Assembly (NCBI RefSeq): GCF_039522935.1
Contig: NZ_BAAAEI010000015.1
Coordinates: 1 to 64,000, forward strand
Length of the DNA stretch: 64,000 nt
Reading direction: 5' to 3'
Origin: Bowmanella denitrificans
Lineage (GTDB): Bacteria; Pseudomonadota; Gammaproteobacteria; Enterobacterales; Alteromonadaceae
How positions within the stretch are numbered: position 1 is the stretch's first letter; each line of letters starts with the position of its first letter. The notes under the pieces were generated by a model. That model ran no database searches and was not told the origin of the DNA. It saw nothing but the letters and a program-made list of their open reading frames with translations. The position numbers and the translations under genes are program-made. Of the stretch, positions 45,084-54,412 are shown piece after piece.

Positions 45084-46712
45084 ATGACTGAACAGCCATG
45101 GTGGCGGGGCGCCGTCATCTATCAGATATATCCTCGCAGTTTTCTTGACACCAACCAGGACGGTATAGGCGATTTGCCGGGTATCATCCAAAAACTGGAC
45201 TATGTGGCCAGCCTGGGGGTAGACGCGATCTGGATTTCACCGTTTTTTAAATCCCCGATGAAAGATTTTGGCTACGATATCAGTGATTATCGGGATATCG
45301 ACCCAATGTTCGGCAACATGGCCGACTTCGATGCCCTGGTAGCCAAAGCCAATCAGTTGGGTATCAAACTGATGATTGATCAGGTTCTGAGTCATACCTC
45401 AGACCAACATGCCTGGTTTGAAGAAAGCCGTCAGAGCCGCGACAACCCCAAGGCCGACTGGTATGTGTGGGCCGATGCCAAACCCGATGGTTCAGCGCCC
45501 AACAACTGGTTGTCTATATTTGGCGGTAGTGCCTGGCAATGGGAGCCCAGACGCTGTCAGTACTACCTGCATAACTTTCTGGTCAGCCAGCCGGATTTGA
45601 ACTTCCACAACCCGCAGGTTCGTCAGGCGGTGTTGGACAACGTTGAATTCTGGCTGCAAAAAGGCGTGCATGGCCTGCGGCTGGATGCCATTAATTTCTG
45701 CTATCACGATGCTCAGCTTCGCGACAATCCGGCTAAACCCGTGCATGAGCGCAAAGGCCGGGGCTTTCGTGAAGACAACCCCTATGCCTTCCAGTACCAC
45801 TATTTCAACAATACCCAGCCGGAAAATCTGGGCTTTATTGAAGCACTGCGCGCCCTGCTGGACAGATACCCTGGTACTGTGTCATTAGGTGAGCTGTCGT
45901 CGGAAGATTCCCTGGCCAGCATGGCGGAATACACCGAAGGCAATAAACGCCTGCATATGGGCTACAGCTTTGAATTGCTGTGTGACGAATTCTCTGCTGC
46001 CTATATCAGGCACACAGTGGAAACACTTGAACACAAAATGTTGGACGGCTGGCCTTGCTGGGCTATCAGCAATCATGATGTCGTCAGAGCAGTCAGTCGT
46101 TGGGGCAACGGTGAGGCAAACCCAGCACTGGCCAAACTGCTGCTGGCGATGCTTAGTGCCCTGCGCGGCAGCTTGTGCCTGTATCAGGGTGAAGAATTGG
46201 GCTTACCGGAAGCCGAGCTGACCTTTGAGGATCTACAAGACCCCTACGGTATCACCTTCTGGCCTAACTTTAAGGGGCGCGACGGCTGTCGTACTCCACA
46301 TCCCTGGCGCAACCAGCCTCAGGGTGGCTTCAGTTCGGCCAAACCTTGGCTACCGGTGCCAGAAGCACATTTACCTTTGTCGGTTGAGGAACAGGAAAAA
46401 CAGCCTGACTCGGTACTAAATACTTACCGGCAGATCATGGCCTGGCGTAAGCAACAGCCCGCACTGCTCTATGGGGATATTCGCTTTATCGACACCGAAG
46501 AGCCGGTACTGGCATTTGTTCGCCAGTGGCAGGGCGAAGCCATACTGGCTTGCTTTAATCTGTCGGAACAAAGCACCAGTCTGACGGTTCAGTTAGGAAC
46601 CATGCAACCGCTGCGGGGACAGGCTGTAGCTAGTGGTGAAATTGACGGCAATGTGATTCAACTGCCGCCCCACGGCTGCTTATTTGCTGCGCTCGACCAG
46701 ATTAGCGGATGA
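45084..46712 (+). CDS. GH13 alpha-glucosidase (oligo-glucosidase type), cytoplasmic
   Basis: The protein has about 542 residues starting MTEQPWWRGAVIYQIYPRSFLD at 45084; the frame opens at 44994, but the operator falls inside that extension. It has no signal peptide. The GH13 regions are LMIDQVLSHTS (I), GLRLDAINF (II, nucleophile Asp), LGELSSED (III, Glu) and AISNHDVVR (IV). The sequence DFGYDISDYRDIDP is typical of the GH13 alpha-glucosidase/oligo-1,6-glucosidase group. It probably hydrolyses imported maltodextrins. It is controlled by the same operator as the receptor, porter and GH31, and closes the pathway inside the cell. Confidence 0.93.
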   Translation: MTEQPWWRGAVIYQIYPRSFLDTNQDGIGDLPGIIQKLDYVASLGVDAIWISPFFKSPMKDFGYDISDYRDIDPMFGNMADFDALVAKANQLGIKLMIDQVLSHTSDQHAWFEESRQSRDNPKADWYVWADAKPDGSAPNNWLSIFGGSAWQWEPRRCQYYLHNFLVSQPDLNFHNPQVRQAVLDNVEFWLQKGVHGLRLDAINFCYHDAQLRDNPAKPVHERKGRGFREDNPYAFQYHYFNNTQPENLGFIEALRALLDRYPGTVSLGELSSEDSLASMAEYTEGNKRLHMGYSFELLCDEFSAAYIRHTVETLEHKMLDGWPCWAISNHDVVRAVSRWGNGEANPALAKLLLAMLSALRGSLCLYQGEELGLPEAELTFEDLQDPYGITFWPNFKGRDGCRTPHPWRNQPQGGFSSAKPWLPVPEAHLPLSVEEQEKQPDSVLNTYRQIMAWRKQQPALLYGDIRFIDTEEPVLAFVRQWQGEAILACFNLSEQSTSLTVQLGTMQPLRGQAVASGEIDGNVIQLPPHGCLFAALDQISG

Positions 46713-46850
46713 TAATTCTTCCAGCAGGCTCTGCAGAGCCTGCTTCATCTGACGCACATCTTCCAGGCTGTTGCCTGATGACGCCAGACAGGTATTAAAA
46801 TCCCTGAGTTTTTCTTTCAACTGCACAATAGATTGCGATGTGACTGCCAT
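46680..46850 (-). CDS. small hypothetical coiled-coil protein
   Basis: A 56-residue frame (MAVTSQSIVQLKEKLRDFNT, then SSGNSLEDVRQMKQ, LQSLLEELSSANLVERSK) was found by eye. It overlaps the last 33 bases of the GH13 gene on the other strand and is amphipathic, with a heptad-like Leu/Val pattern. It precedes a strong bidirectional terminator. The ribosome-binding site is weak (GGACATGGACCC region). I do not know the family; it could be a chance frame, but it reads like a real protein and would fill the gap between the GH13 gene and the TPR gene. Confidence 0.45.
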   Translation of the reverse strand: MAVTSQSIVQLKEKLRDFNTCLASSGNSLEDVRQMKQALQSLLEELSSANLVERSK

Positions 46851-46895
46851 GGGTCCATGTCCGGGCTATTTTTTGCGCATCTAGCTTAACAAAAT

Positions 46896-46920
46896 AAACA
46901 GGGGCTGAAAGCCCCTGTTT
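46896..46920. terminator. bidirectional terminator
   Basis: AAACAGGGGC and GCCCCTGTTT form a 10-bp perfect stem with a 5-base loop. T-rich sequence lies on both sides. It lies between the small frame and the TPR gene. Confidence 0.85.
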
Positions 46921-46966
46921 AAGATTTAATAGCCGATTCGTTGTGCCCGGCGTTTAACACAGCAGA

Positions 46967-49717
46967 TCAAAGCTTGCCGCTCAATTGCTCGGCCCGCGCC
47001 TGAGCACCGTCGTCCTTGTACTGACGCTGCTGTAATTTGCGCCCGGCCAGCTCTTTCTTGCCCCGTTTGATCAGCAAGTCCACATAGTTCAGATAAACCT
47101 CATCGGTCACAGCCTCGCTATTTGATGCTCTGGACAAGTATTCTTCCGCCTTGCCCAAATCTTTTCTGGCAATCAGAATTTGCGCCGCCGTATCCAGCAC
47201 TGACGGTTCCTGAGGCTGCAGTTCCAAAGCACGGTTGGCATACTTCAGAGCATCGTCCAGTTTATTCTGTTCGTATAACAAATAAGCCAGGTTGTTCAGC
47301 ACCAAAAAGTTAGCCTCATGGAGTTCAAGGGACTGCTGATACAGTTCTATCGCCTTGCTGTTATCCCTGCCAATTTCCCGTTCGGCCAATAACATAATGG
47401 CCGGCAGATCCTTGGGATGAGCCTGCACGTGGCGGCTCAGCAAATCATGGCTCAGATCTTTTTGCCCCAGTTTTTCCAGGCAAAACATCGCCAGGGTCAG
47501 ATTGCGCTGATTAGGCTTGTTGTCGTAGGCCGCCTGAATACTGGCTTGAGCCGCCTGGCAATTGCCTTCACCGGCCAGCAAACGCCCCTGCATGCCCAAA
47601 CCTGCCGGAGAATCTTTCACCGCCTGCGGTAGGGTATCAAAACGCCTACGTGCCTCTGCGAATTCCGCATTCATTAGCAGGAAATGGGTATAAATGGACA
47701 AAAAGCGCGGATCGTCCGGGTACTTGTCCAACACGGATTTCGCCAGTTCCTTGCCTTGTTTGAAGTTACTGCGCACATCTAACAGGAACAGCTTGCCTAA
47801 CAACGCCTGGACATTGCCGGATTGCACCTTCAACCAATTGTCATAGTGCGCTTCCGCATCGGCAACGCGGTCTTTTTGCAGATAGGCCTTACCCAGCATA
47901 TCCCAGTAGCTGGCCGGCAGTGGCTGACCATCTGCTGGCTGCTTAACCTCGGCGAGCAAACTGATGGTTTTATCTTGTTGGCCAAGCAGCATATGGGCAT
48001 TAGCCAACAACAAGCGCAAAGACAGGTTGTTCTTCTGTTTGTCAAAAGCCTTCTGAATCAGGGCCAGACCTTCCTGCCCTTGTTCACGCAATCTGGTCAG
48101 GTCAAAATAACGTGACAGCGCGGCAATGTTATCGGGGTAATCATTCAGGTAGGCGCGCAGTTCAGCTTCGCCCTCTTGCAACTGATTTTCAACCAGTTTA
48201 ATGTCAATTAAAGCCAGTCGTACCTTGGCATTGTCTGGTGCCAGCTCTTTTGCTTTAAGCAATTGCTCCAGCGCCTTGTCTTTTTCGCCTTTACGCTGAT
48301 ACGCCGTAGCAGCCAGCAGGTAAGGTTGCTCAGATTTCGGCTCTTGTGCTTTCCATTCATCAGCCAATGCCAACGCCTTGTCCAGTTGCTTGGTGGCCAG
48401 ATAGGCCGTTGCCAGTGTGGTCCTGGTAATGGCCTGGTCCGGTGCCTGCTCCAGCGCCTGTTCAAGATTCAATATACCTTTAACATCGTTGACCGACAGT
48501 TGCAAAATCCCCAAGCGGGTCAGATCCATCGGACTTTGGCTGACTTGCTCGGATTTGTCGATCATGGCCTGGGCACCATGCAAATCCCCTTCCCGCAACA
48601 AACCAAAACCCGCTGCAGAAAACAGCGATGCATCGTCAGCAGAGCTTTGGTCCAGGCGATTCAGGGTTTCTTCTGCCTGCTCGTTTAACCCTAGTTTTAG
48701 CTGTGCAGCGGCCAATAACCGCAATGCCGGGTGGTTGGCTGGTAAATCACTGGCCACCAGTGACAAGTGGGTGCGGGCCGATTCATAGTCTCCGCTTTGA
48801 TACGCTGCAAAACCTGCGGTCAGGCGCATGGCCGGATCGGTGGTTTCTTTGAGTAAGGCCTTTTCTGTAAATTCCTGGGCCGCTTCAAAATCTCCGGCAT
48901 CCGCGCGACTTAAGCCTTTGAGCTGGTTCAGCAACGGATTGTCTTTGTTGAGTTTCAGCAATCTGTCTACCAGAGGCTCAGCTTCGGCGGCCCGGCCATG
49001 ATCGGTTAGCAAGCGCGCCAGCATAAAGGTGATTTCATGATCGTCCGGGTTGGCCTGCTGATAGGTTTGGTAGGTGGCAATGGCAGCGTCTACATCGCCT
49101 TGCTGAAGTTGCATACGGGCCAGCAATTTCAGCGCATCCGGTTGCTCTGGTTGATTGGCCAGAATTTCTTCCAGTTGAATGCGGGCGGCTTCTACATTTT
49201 CGTCCAGCAAATACCCATACACCAATGCCAATGACTTAAAGGCAGAACTGGTCTGGTAGTTACGAATATCTTCAATCAGGCTTTTGGCTTTTTCTTTCTG
49301 ATCGAGGCGGACCAGGGATTCAAGACGATAAAAGCCCACCTCAGCGGCTTGTGCTTCAGTCAAACCTGCGTACTTGTTAGCTAACTTGCTCAGCGCCACA
49401 TCAGCACCGGTTTTCTGATACGAACGCGATAACAGCGGCACAACCTGGGCTGGATCGTAACCGTATTCCATCGCCCGGTTCAGTTCTTTTTCTGCGTCCT
49501 GATACATTCTTTGTTCAAGATAGAGTTTACCCAGTTCGAATCGTACCCGCGCATCCTGCGGCGCCACCTGTACGGCATTTTTAAATTCGATCACGGCAGC
49601 CTGGGTATCGCCTTTGGCCAACGCATCTCTGGCCGCCGCCAGATAGCTGTCCGAATCTTTGGGGGTACAGGCCAGCAGGCTGCCAAGCACCAATGAGGCG
49701 ATGAGTGTTCTACGCAC
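46967..49717 (-). CDS. TPR-repeat lipoprotein, PrsT-like
   Basis: The 916-residue protein has a lipoprotein signal (LIASLVLGSLLAC, Cys17). More than fifteen tetratricopeptide repeats follow (for instance GDTQAAVIEFKNAVQVAPQDARVRFELGKLYLEQ and NKLDDALKYANRALELQPQEPSVLDTAAQILIARKDLGKAEEYL). Length and domain order match the PEP-CTERM-system TPR lipoprotein family (PrsT), which accompanies PEP-CTERM/EpsH exosortase and exopolysaccharide loci. No exosortase, PEP-CTERM protein or polysaccharide genes lie in this window, so the assignment is by resemblance. It is monocistronic. Confidence 0.8.
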   Translation of the reverse strand: MRRTLIASLVLGSLLACTPKDSDSYLAAARDALAKGDTQAAVIEFKNAVQVAPQDARVRFELGKLYLEQRMYQDAEKELNRAMEYGYDPAQVVPLLSRSYQKTGADVALSKLANKYAGLTEAQAAEVGFYRLESLVRLDQKEKAKSLIEDIRNYQTSSAFKSLALVYGYLLDENVEAARIQLEEILANQPEQPDALKLLARMQLQQGDVDAAIATYQTYQQANPDDHEITFMLARLLTDHGRAAEAEPLVDRLLKLNKDNPLLNQLKGLSRADAGDFEAAQEFTEKALLKETTDPAMRLTAGFAAYQSGDYESARTHLSLVASDLPANHPALRLLAAAQLKLGLNEQAEETLNRLDQSSADDASLFSAAGFGLLREGDLHGAQAMIDKSEQVSQSPMDLTRLGILQLSVNDVKGILNLEQALEQAPDQAITRTTLATAYLATKQLDKALALADEWKAQEPKSEQPYLLAATAYQRKGEKDKALEQLLKAKELAPDNAKVRLALIDIKLVENQLQEGEAELRAYLNDYPDNIAALSRYFDLTRLREQGQEGLALIQKAFDKQKNNLSLRLLLANAHMLLGQQDKTISLLAEVKQPADGQPLPASYWDMLGKAYLQKDRVADAEAHYDNWLKVQSGNVQALLGKLFLLDVRSNFKQGKELAKSVLDKYPDDPRFLSIYTHFLLMNAEFAEARRRFDTLPQAVKDSPAGLGMQGRLLAGEGNCQAAQASIQAAYDNKPNQRNLTLAMFCLEKLGQKDLSHDLLSRHVQAHPKDLPAIMLLAEREIGRDNSKAIELYQQSLELHEANFLVLNNLAYLLYEQNKLDDALKYANRALELQPQEPSVLDTAAQILIARKDLGKAEEYLSRASNSEAVTDEVYLNYVDLLIKRGKKELAGRKLQQRQYKDDGAQARAEQLSGKL

Positions 49718-49927
49718 TTGAATTCCTTACATCTGCGAATTGATATGGTAAAAAGCCTAGGCTATTGCGGTTGCACCTTTATTGCAACGACATTACACCC
49801 CCCCACAACAGCTTAATTGCTATAAATTCACCATCAACGTGGTGTAAATTCCGCTGATCTAATATAATTGCGCTTTTGCAGTCGGCCCAGCAGTAGTTTT
49901 TTGCCTCGCCACCTATCAGGATCCCAG

Positions 49928-51751
49928 ATGACCAGCACCACAGACATCAGCTTCAAAGATTTAAACCTGCCTGAGCATTTGCTCCAGGCCCTGGAAAAAG
50001 TGGGGTATGAAAAACCGTCCCCCATCCAGGCTGAAAGTATTCCTTTATTGCTGGAAGGTCATGACCTGCTGGGACAAGCCCAGACTGGTACCGGTAAAAC
50101 CGCCGCGTTTGCCCTGCCGATGCTGGCACGACTGGATCCTGAAGACAGCACCACACAGTTATTGGTATTGGCGCCCACCCGGGAACTGGCCATTCAGGTT
50201 GCTGAAGCCTTCCATACCTATGCCAGTTTCAACCGCCAAATCAAGGTATTGCCCATCTATGGTGGTCAGTCTTACGACAACCAGATCCGCCCTCTCAAGC
50301 GTGGTGTGCAGGTGGTGGTGGGAACCCCGGGCCGGGTTATCGACCATATCAAGCGCGGCACTTTGAAACTGGATAAGCTGAAGTTCCTGGTGCTGGACGA
50401 AGCTGACGAAATGCTACGCATGGGCTTTATTGACGATGTGGAATGGATCCTGAGCCATGCGCCGAAAGAGCGCCAAACCGCGCTGTTCTCAGCTACCATG
50501 CCGGATCGTATCCGTAATATCACCAACAACTATCTGAAGAATCCCAAGTTGGTGAAAATTGCATCTAAAGTCAGCACCGCCAGTACCATTCGCCAGCGTT
50601 TTTGTCAGGTAGCAGGCCATCACAAACTGGAGGCCCTGACCCGTATTCTGGAAGTGGAAGAGTTTGACGGCGTGATTGTTTTCGTACGCACCAAAACCGC
50701 CACCCTGGAACTGGCAGAAAAACTGGCAGCACGCGGCTATGCGGTCGAGCCACTGAATGGTGATATTCCGCAGAATGCCCGTGAGCGCACGGTAGAAAGG
50801 CTGAAAGACGGCAAGATTGATATTCTGATCGCCACAGACGTGGTTGCTCGCGGTCTGGACGTAGAACGGGTCAGCCATGTTATCAACTTTGATATCCCTT
50901 ACGATACAGAGTCTTATGTACACCGTATCGGCCGTACCGGTCGTGCTGGCCGTCAAGGCGATGCCATTCTGTTTATTTCGCATCGTGAAAAGCGCTTGTT
51001 GTTCGCTATTGAGAAAGCCACCAACCAGCGCATTGAGTCCATGCCAATTCCATCTGTGTCAGAGCTTAACGAGCAGCGTCTGAAGCGCTTTAAGCAAGCC
51101 GTGGTGGAAGCCATGGAAGACGACAGTATTGAATCACTGATCCCTATTATCGAAGCCATTCAGGCCGAAACCGAAGCCACTCCGGAAGTGCTGATGGCGG
51201 CACTGGCCAAAATTGCCCAGGGTGAAGAGCCGTTGTTACTGAAAGAAACCGATCGCCCGGATCTGTCTGAACGCGCCCCAAGGGGCGATCGTCCTGAGCG
51301 CGGCGCTAAATTCCGTGACCGTGACGATCGTGGTGAAGGCCGTGGTCGTGGTGACAGAGCAGAGCGTGGTGAACGTGCCCCACGTCGTCGCAGCACCCCG
51401 GATGAAGGGATGCAGCGCTTCAAGCTGGAAGTGGGTCATGCCCATGGTGTCAAACCAGGCAACATTGTCGGCGCTATCGCCAATGAAGCCGGGATTGAAA
51501 GCAAGCATATTGGCGCCATTGAAATTTACGACAATTACAGCACAGTTGATTTGCCCCAGGGAATGCCTGCCGAGATCCGTCAGATTCTGCAAAAGGCCAG
51601 AGTGGCCGGTCAGCGTATGAATCTGCGTGAATGGTCAGATGAGCCACCACGTCGTGATAAGCCTCGTTTTGACAAGCCCAGATCTGACAAACCCAGATCG
51701 GATAAACCTCGCGGTGATCGCCCCAGACGCGATCGCGCACCAAAAGAGTAA
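49928..51751 (+). CDS. deaD: ATP-dependent DEAD-box RNA helicase (DeaD/CsdA-like)
   Basis: The protein has about 607 residues starting at the ATG at 49928; the frame opens upstream at 49868. Helicase motifs are complete: QAQTGTGKTAAFALP (Walker A), PTRELAIQV, GTPGRVIDH, VLDEADEML (DEAD box), SATMPDR, IATDVVARGLD and YVHRIGRTGRAGR. A DeaD-type C-terminal RNA-binding domain (FKLEVGHAHGVKPGNIVGAIANEAGI) follows at about residue 490. It ends with a basic, Asp-rich tail of repeated DKPRSDKP-type units. In E. coli DeaD helps ribosome assembly and cold-shock mRNA unwinding. A long acidic/Arg linker (about residues 415-485) is unusual in length. Confidence 0.94.
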   Translation: MTSTTDISFKDLNLPEHLLQALEKVGYEKPSPIQAESIPLLLEGHDLLGQAQTGTGKTAAFALPMLARLDPEDSTTQLLVLAPTRELAIQVAEAFHTYASFNRQIKVLPIYGGQSYDNQIRPLKRGVQVVVGTPGRVIDHIKRGTLKLDKLKFLVLDEADEMLRMGFIDDVEWILSHAPKERQTALFSATMPDRIRNITNNYLKNPKLVKIASKVSTASTIRQRFCQVAGHHKLEALTRILEVEEFDGVIVFVRTKTATLELAEKLAARGYAVEPLNGDIPQNARERTVERLKDGKIDILIATDVVARGLDVERVSHVINFDIPYDTESYVHRIGRTGRAGRQGDAILFISHREKRLLFAIEKATNQRIESMPIPSVSELNEQRLKRFKQAVVEAMEDDSIESLIPIIEAIQAETEATPEVLMAALAKIAQGEEPLLLKETDRPDLSERAPRGDRPERGAKFRDRDDRGEGRGRGDRAERGERAPRRRSTPDEGMQRFKLEVGHAHGVKPGNIVGAIANEAGIESKHIGAIEIYDNYSTVDLPQGMPAEIRQILQKARVAGQRMNLREWSDEPPRRDKPRFDKPRSDKPRSDKPRGDRPRRDRAPKE

Positions 51752-51754
51752 AAT

Positions 51755-51780
51755 AAAGGGTTCCTACGGGAACCCTTTTA
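51755..51780 (+). terminator. terminator after deaD
   Basis: AAAGGGTTCC and GGAACCCTTT form a 10-bp stem with the loop TACG, with a short T-tail. It is directly after the deaD stop. Confidence 0.85.
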
Positions 51781-51998
51781 TATCCAGGGATGGATGGTAT
51801 GCCGTGATCGCATGGATGCGAAGGAACGGCGATATCCAGGGATGGATGGGCAAATAACTGCTCCTGCGTGATTTGCACTACCGCCATCCTTGGCGGGCGT
51901 ATGCCGTGATCGCATGGATGCGAAAGAACGGCGATATCCAGGGATGGATGGGCAAATAACTGCTCCTGCGTGATTTGCACTACCGCCATCCTTGGCGG
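51781..51998. repeat. tandem repeat of 102 bases, about two copies, plus partial unit
   Basis: A unit beginning TATGCCGTGATCGCATGGAT at 51798 recurs at 51900 with one visible base change, so the period is 102 bases. A partial copy, TATCCAGGGATGGATGG, occurs at 51781 and again at 51833. The unit ends in the hairpin CCGCCATCCTTGGCGG. It resembles the CATGGATG-type intergenic repeats of Alteromonadales genomes. A minus-strand frame runs through it, but I treat that as chance. Confidence 0.85.
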
Positions 51999-52014
51999 TC
52001 AGCAGAAAAACCGC

Positions 52015-53226
52015 TCAGGTTATCGGCCTGGCCAGCGCCGGTAGCTCACCACGTAGTCCGGCGGCCAGTGCCATGGCCTGGTGCTTTGCCAAAGGTAATT
52101 TATCCACCAAGTTCATGCCCAAGCCGCGCATCAGCTTTTTCATTGGATTGGCGCCATCAAATAACAGTTTAAAACCGGCCATGGCCGCCAGCATCTGGAC
52201 CGCTTCCGCCTTACGCCAGCGCTCATAGGGCCGTAAATTAACCCTAAGGCCGATATCCTGCTGCTGCTTGCATAACAGCAGCAGCCGCTCGGCCAGCGCC
52301 GCCGCATCCATCAAGCCAAGGTTGGCACCCTGTCCGGCCAGCGGATGAATGGTATGGGCTGCATCGCCCACCAGCACCAGTCTGTCTTTCAGCCATTGGC
52401 GCGCGTAGCGCATGGTCAGGGGAAAGGCCTGTCGATCGCTTTGCAACTCACAACAGCCAAGCCGGGCATCAAAAGCGGCGGTAAGTTCGCGGGCAAATGC
52501 ATGCTTATCCAGCGCCATCAGCCGCTCAGCCTCAAGGGTGTTGGCCGACCAGACGATGGAACACAAATCCGGTTCATAAAGGGGCAGAAATGCCAGCGGG
52601 CCGTGGGGAGTAAAAATCTGTCTGGCCGCTTGCTGATGAGGCCGCTCACAGCGCACTGTGGCGACCATAGCTTTATGCTGATAGTCGGCAAAGCTGAGCG
52701 GCAGCCCGGCTTGCTGACGTAGTTTTGAATGGGCACCATCGGCCCCCACCAGTAAACGCGCGGTATAAGTGCTGCCATCGTGCAATTGCACCTCCACGCC
52801 CTGTTCATTCTGTTGCCACTCGGTGATGCCCATAGGGGCGCTAAGTTCAATATTGTCGGCTTCCAGCAAGGATTCCCACAGGGCATTGACCATTACCTGA
52901 TTTTCCACAATATGGCCTAAATGGGCCTGGTGTAACATCTGATGGTCAAAGTCGATACGGGCAAAACGGTCCTGTTCCCAGACCTGCATATGACTATACG
53001 GCTGCAGGCGCATGTCTTGCATTCGCGGCCAGACTTCCAGGCGGCGCAGCAGATTTTCACTGGCCTGATTAATGGCACTGACTCGCAATTCAGGTTGGCG
53101 TGACAAGGGTTTAAGGGGCAGATGTTCATCTATCACCAACACCGATAAGGCGCTGTTTTTCAAAGCCGCCGCCAGGGCCAGGCCTACCATACCGCCCCCA
53201 ACAATAATCAGGTCCAGGTCACGCAT
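52015..53226 (-). CDS. ubiI: ubiquinone-biosynthesis flavin monooxygenase (UbiI/VisC)
   Basis: The protein has about 403 residues starting at the ATG at 53226 (8-base overlap with ubiH); an alternative start is five codons upstream. FAD motifs are IIVGGGMVGLALAAAL (GxGxxG), LVGADGAHSKLRQQ, and LVLVGDAAHTIHPLAGQGANLGLMDA (second FAD motif). UbiI hydroxylates the ring at C5 in ubiquinone synthesis. It is in the conserved operon ygfB-pepP-ubiH-ubiI. The exact UbiI/UbiF split rests on this gene order. Confidence 0.9.
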   Translation of the reverse strand: MRDLDLIIVGGGMVGLALAAALKNSALSVLVIDEHLPLKPLSRQPELRVSAINQASENLLRRLEVWPRMQDMRLQPYSHMQVWEQDRFARIDFDHQMLHQAHLGHIVENQVMVNALWESLLEADNIELSAPMGITEWQQNEQGVEVQLHDGSTYTARLLVGADGAHSKLRQQAGLPLSFADYQHKAMVATVRCERPHQQAARQIFTPHGPLAFLPLYEPDLCSIVWSANTLEAERLMALDKHAFARELTAAFDARLGCCELQSDRQAFPLTMRYARQWLKDRLVLVGDAAHTIHPLAGQGANLGLMDAAALAERLLLLCKQQQDIGLRVNLRPYERWRKAEAVQMLAAMAGFKLLFDGANPMKKLMRGLGMNLVDKLPLAKHQAMALAAGLRGELPALARPIT

Positions 53227-54412
53227 CTTGTTTCTCCGCATACCCCATGGCCTGCCAGGCCAGCAGATTTTTCACACTCTGGCAGCCCTGCAACAAGCTC
53301 AGGCCCATATTGCGTCCTACTACCAGCGGTGCATATTGATTGGAAAAAAGCCGCACCAATGAATCGGTCAGGCCGATAACTTTACGCTGATCGCCCTGTC
53401 GCGCCTGGTGATATTGGTTCAACAGGCTGAACATGCCAGGATCCTGGCCCGTATGACTGGCCAATATGGCGGCCAATTGCTCGACATCCCTAAGACCGAG
53501 ATTAAAACCCTGACCAGCAATAGGATGCAGGGTATGGGCGGCATTACCTAAAATCAGGCAACGATGCAGCAGGTTGGTTTCGCTGGTCACCAGGCGCAGC
53601 GGATACAAGGTTCGGCGGCTAATCCGGGTGAAACGCCCCAGATCATAACCAAAGGCCTGTTGCAGCTTGCTCAGCAGGGCCTCGTCAGTCAGCCCGGCAA
53701 AATCGTCCTGCATCGTCTGAGCCAGACTCCAGACCAACCCGGCCTGGCGTTCCCCAATAGGCAATAACGCCAGTGGACCATGCTCGGTAAAACGTTCAAA
53801 TGCGCGCTGCTTGTGTGGTAATTCACATTCCACATTGGCCACCAGCGCCACCTGAGCATAATCCTCAATGTTGCTGTTTACCCCAAGTAACCTGGCGGTA
53901 GGTGAGTCACCGCCATCGGCCACCACCAGCAAGCTGGTACTCAGGACCTGGCCCGATGCCAGCGTAAGGGTTACTTTGTCCTGCGCTAAACGCAGGGCAT
54001 CAATCTTATCCGGGCAATGCCACTGCAAGTCTTGTGATTGCAGCGCGCTATACAGCATGGTCCCCAGTTGCTGCTGACTGATCACATAGCCCAGTGCCTC
54101 AATACCCTGGCTCTGACTGTCCAGATAGCACTGCCCCAGATGCCCCTGATCGGTGATTTTAATGCTCTGAATAGGCGTGCTAAATTGGCTGAGTTGCGGT
54201 TTAAAACCCAACTGCCACAAGTAATGGGCCGAATGGCGGGCCAGAGCCAGAGTACGACTGTCAAAACCGGGGTGACCTTGTTGTGGCTGATAGGCCCGGG
54301 CTTCCACGATGCCAATCTTCAGATCTGTGTGTTTGAGCGCACGGGCCAACAGACAGCCCACGACCCCGCCTCCAACAATGATGATGTCCAGTTCGCTGCG
54401 TTGTTCCGTCAC
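53219..54412 (-). CDS. ubiH: 2-octaprenyl-6-methoxyphenol hydroxylase UbiH
   Basis: The 397-residue FAD monooxygenase has IIVGGGVVGCLLARAL at the N-terminus and RCLILGNAAHTLHPIAGQGFNLGLRDVEQLA as the second FAD motif. It performs the C1 hydroxylation of ubiquinone precursors. It sits between pepP and ubiI as in E. coli. The 5' end overlaps the pepP stop (54409-54412, ATGA) and its 3' end overlaps the ubiI start, so the genes are translationally coupled. Confidence 0.93.
   Translation of the reverse strand: MTEQRSELDIIIVGGGVVGCLLARALKHTDLKIGIVEARAYQPQQGHPGFDSRTLALARHSAHYLWQLGFKPQLSQFSTPIQSIKITDQGHLGQCYLDSQSQGIEALGYVISQQQLGTMLYSALQSQDLQWHCPDKIDALRLAQDKVTLTLASGQVLSTSLLVVADGGDSPTARLLGVNSNIEDYAQVALVANVECELPHKQRAFERFTEHGPLALLPIGERQAGLVWSLAQTMQDDFAGLTDEALLSKLQQAFGYDLGRFTRISRRTLYPLRLVTSETNLLHRCLILGNAAHTLHPIAGQGFNLGLRDVEQLAAILASHTGQDPGMFSLLNQYHQARQGDQRKVIGLTDSLVRLFSNQYAPLVVGRNMGLSLLQGCQSVKNLLAWQAMGYAEKQDA

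Noticed and set aside
51474..51989. Minus-strand open frame of 171 codons with two copies of a 34-residue repeat
   Set aside because: It runs through the tandem DNA repeat and antisense to the end of deaD, has no credible start site, and its repeat is explained by the 102-base period.
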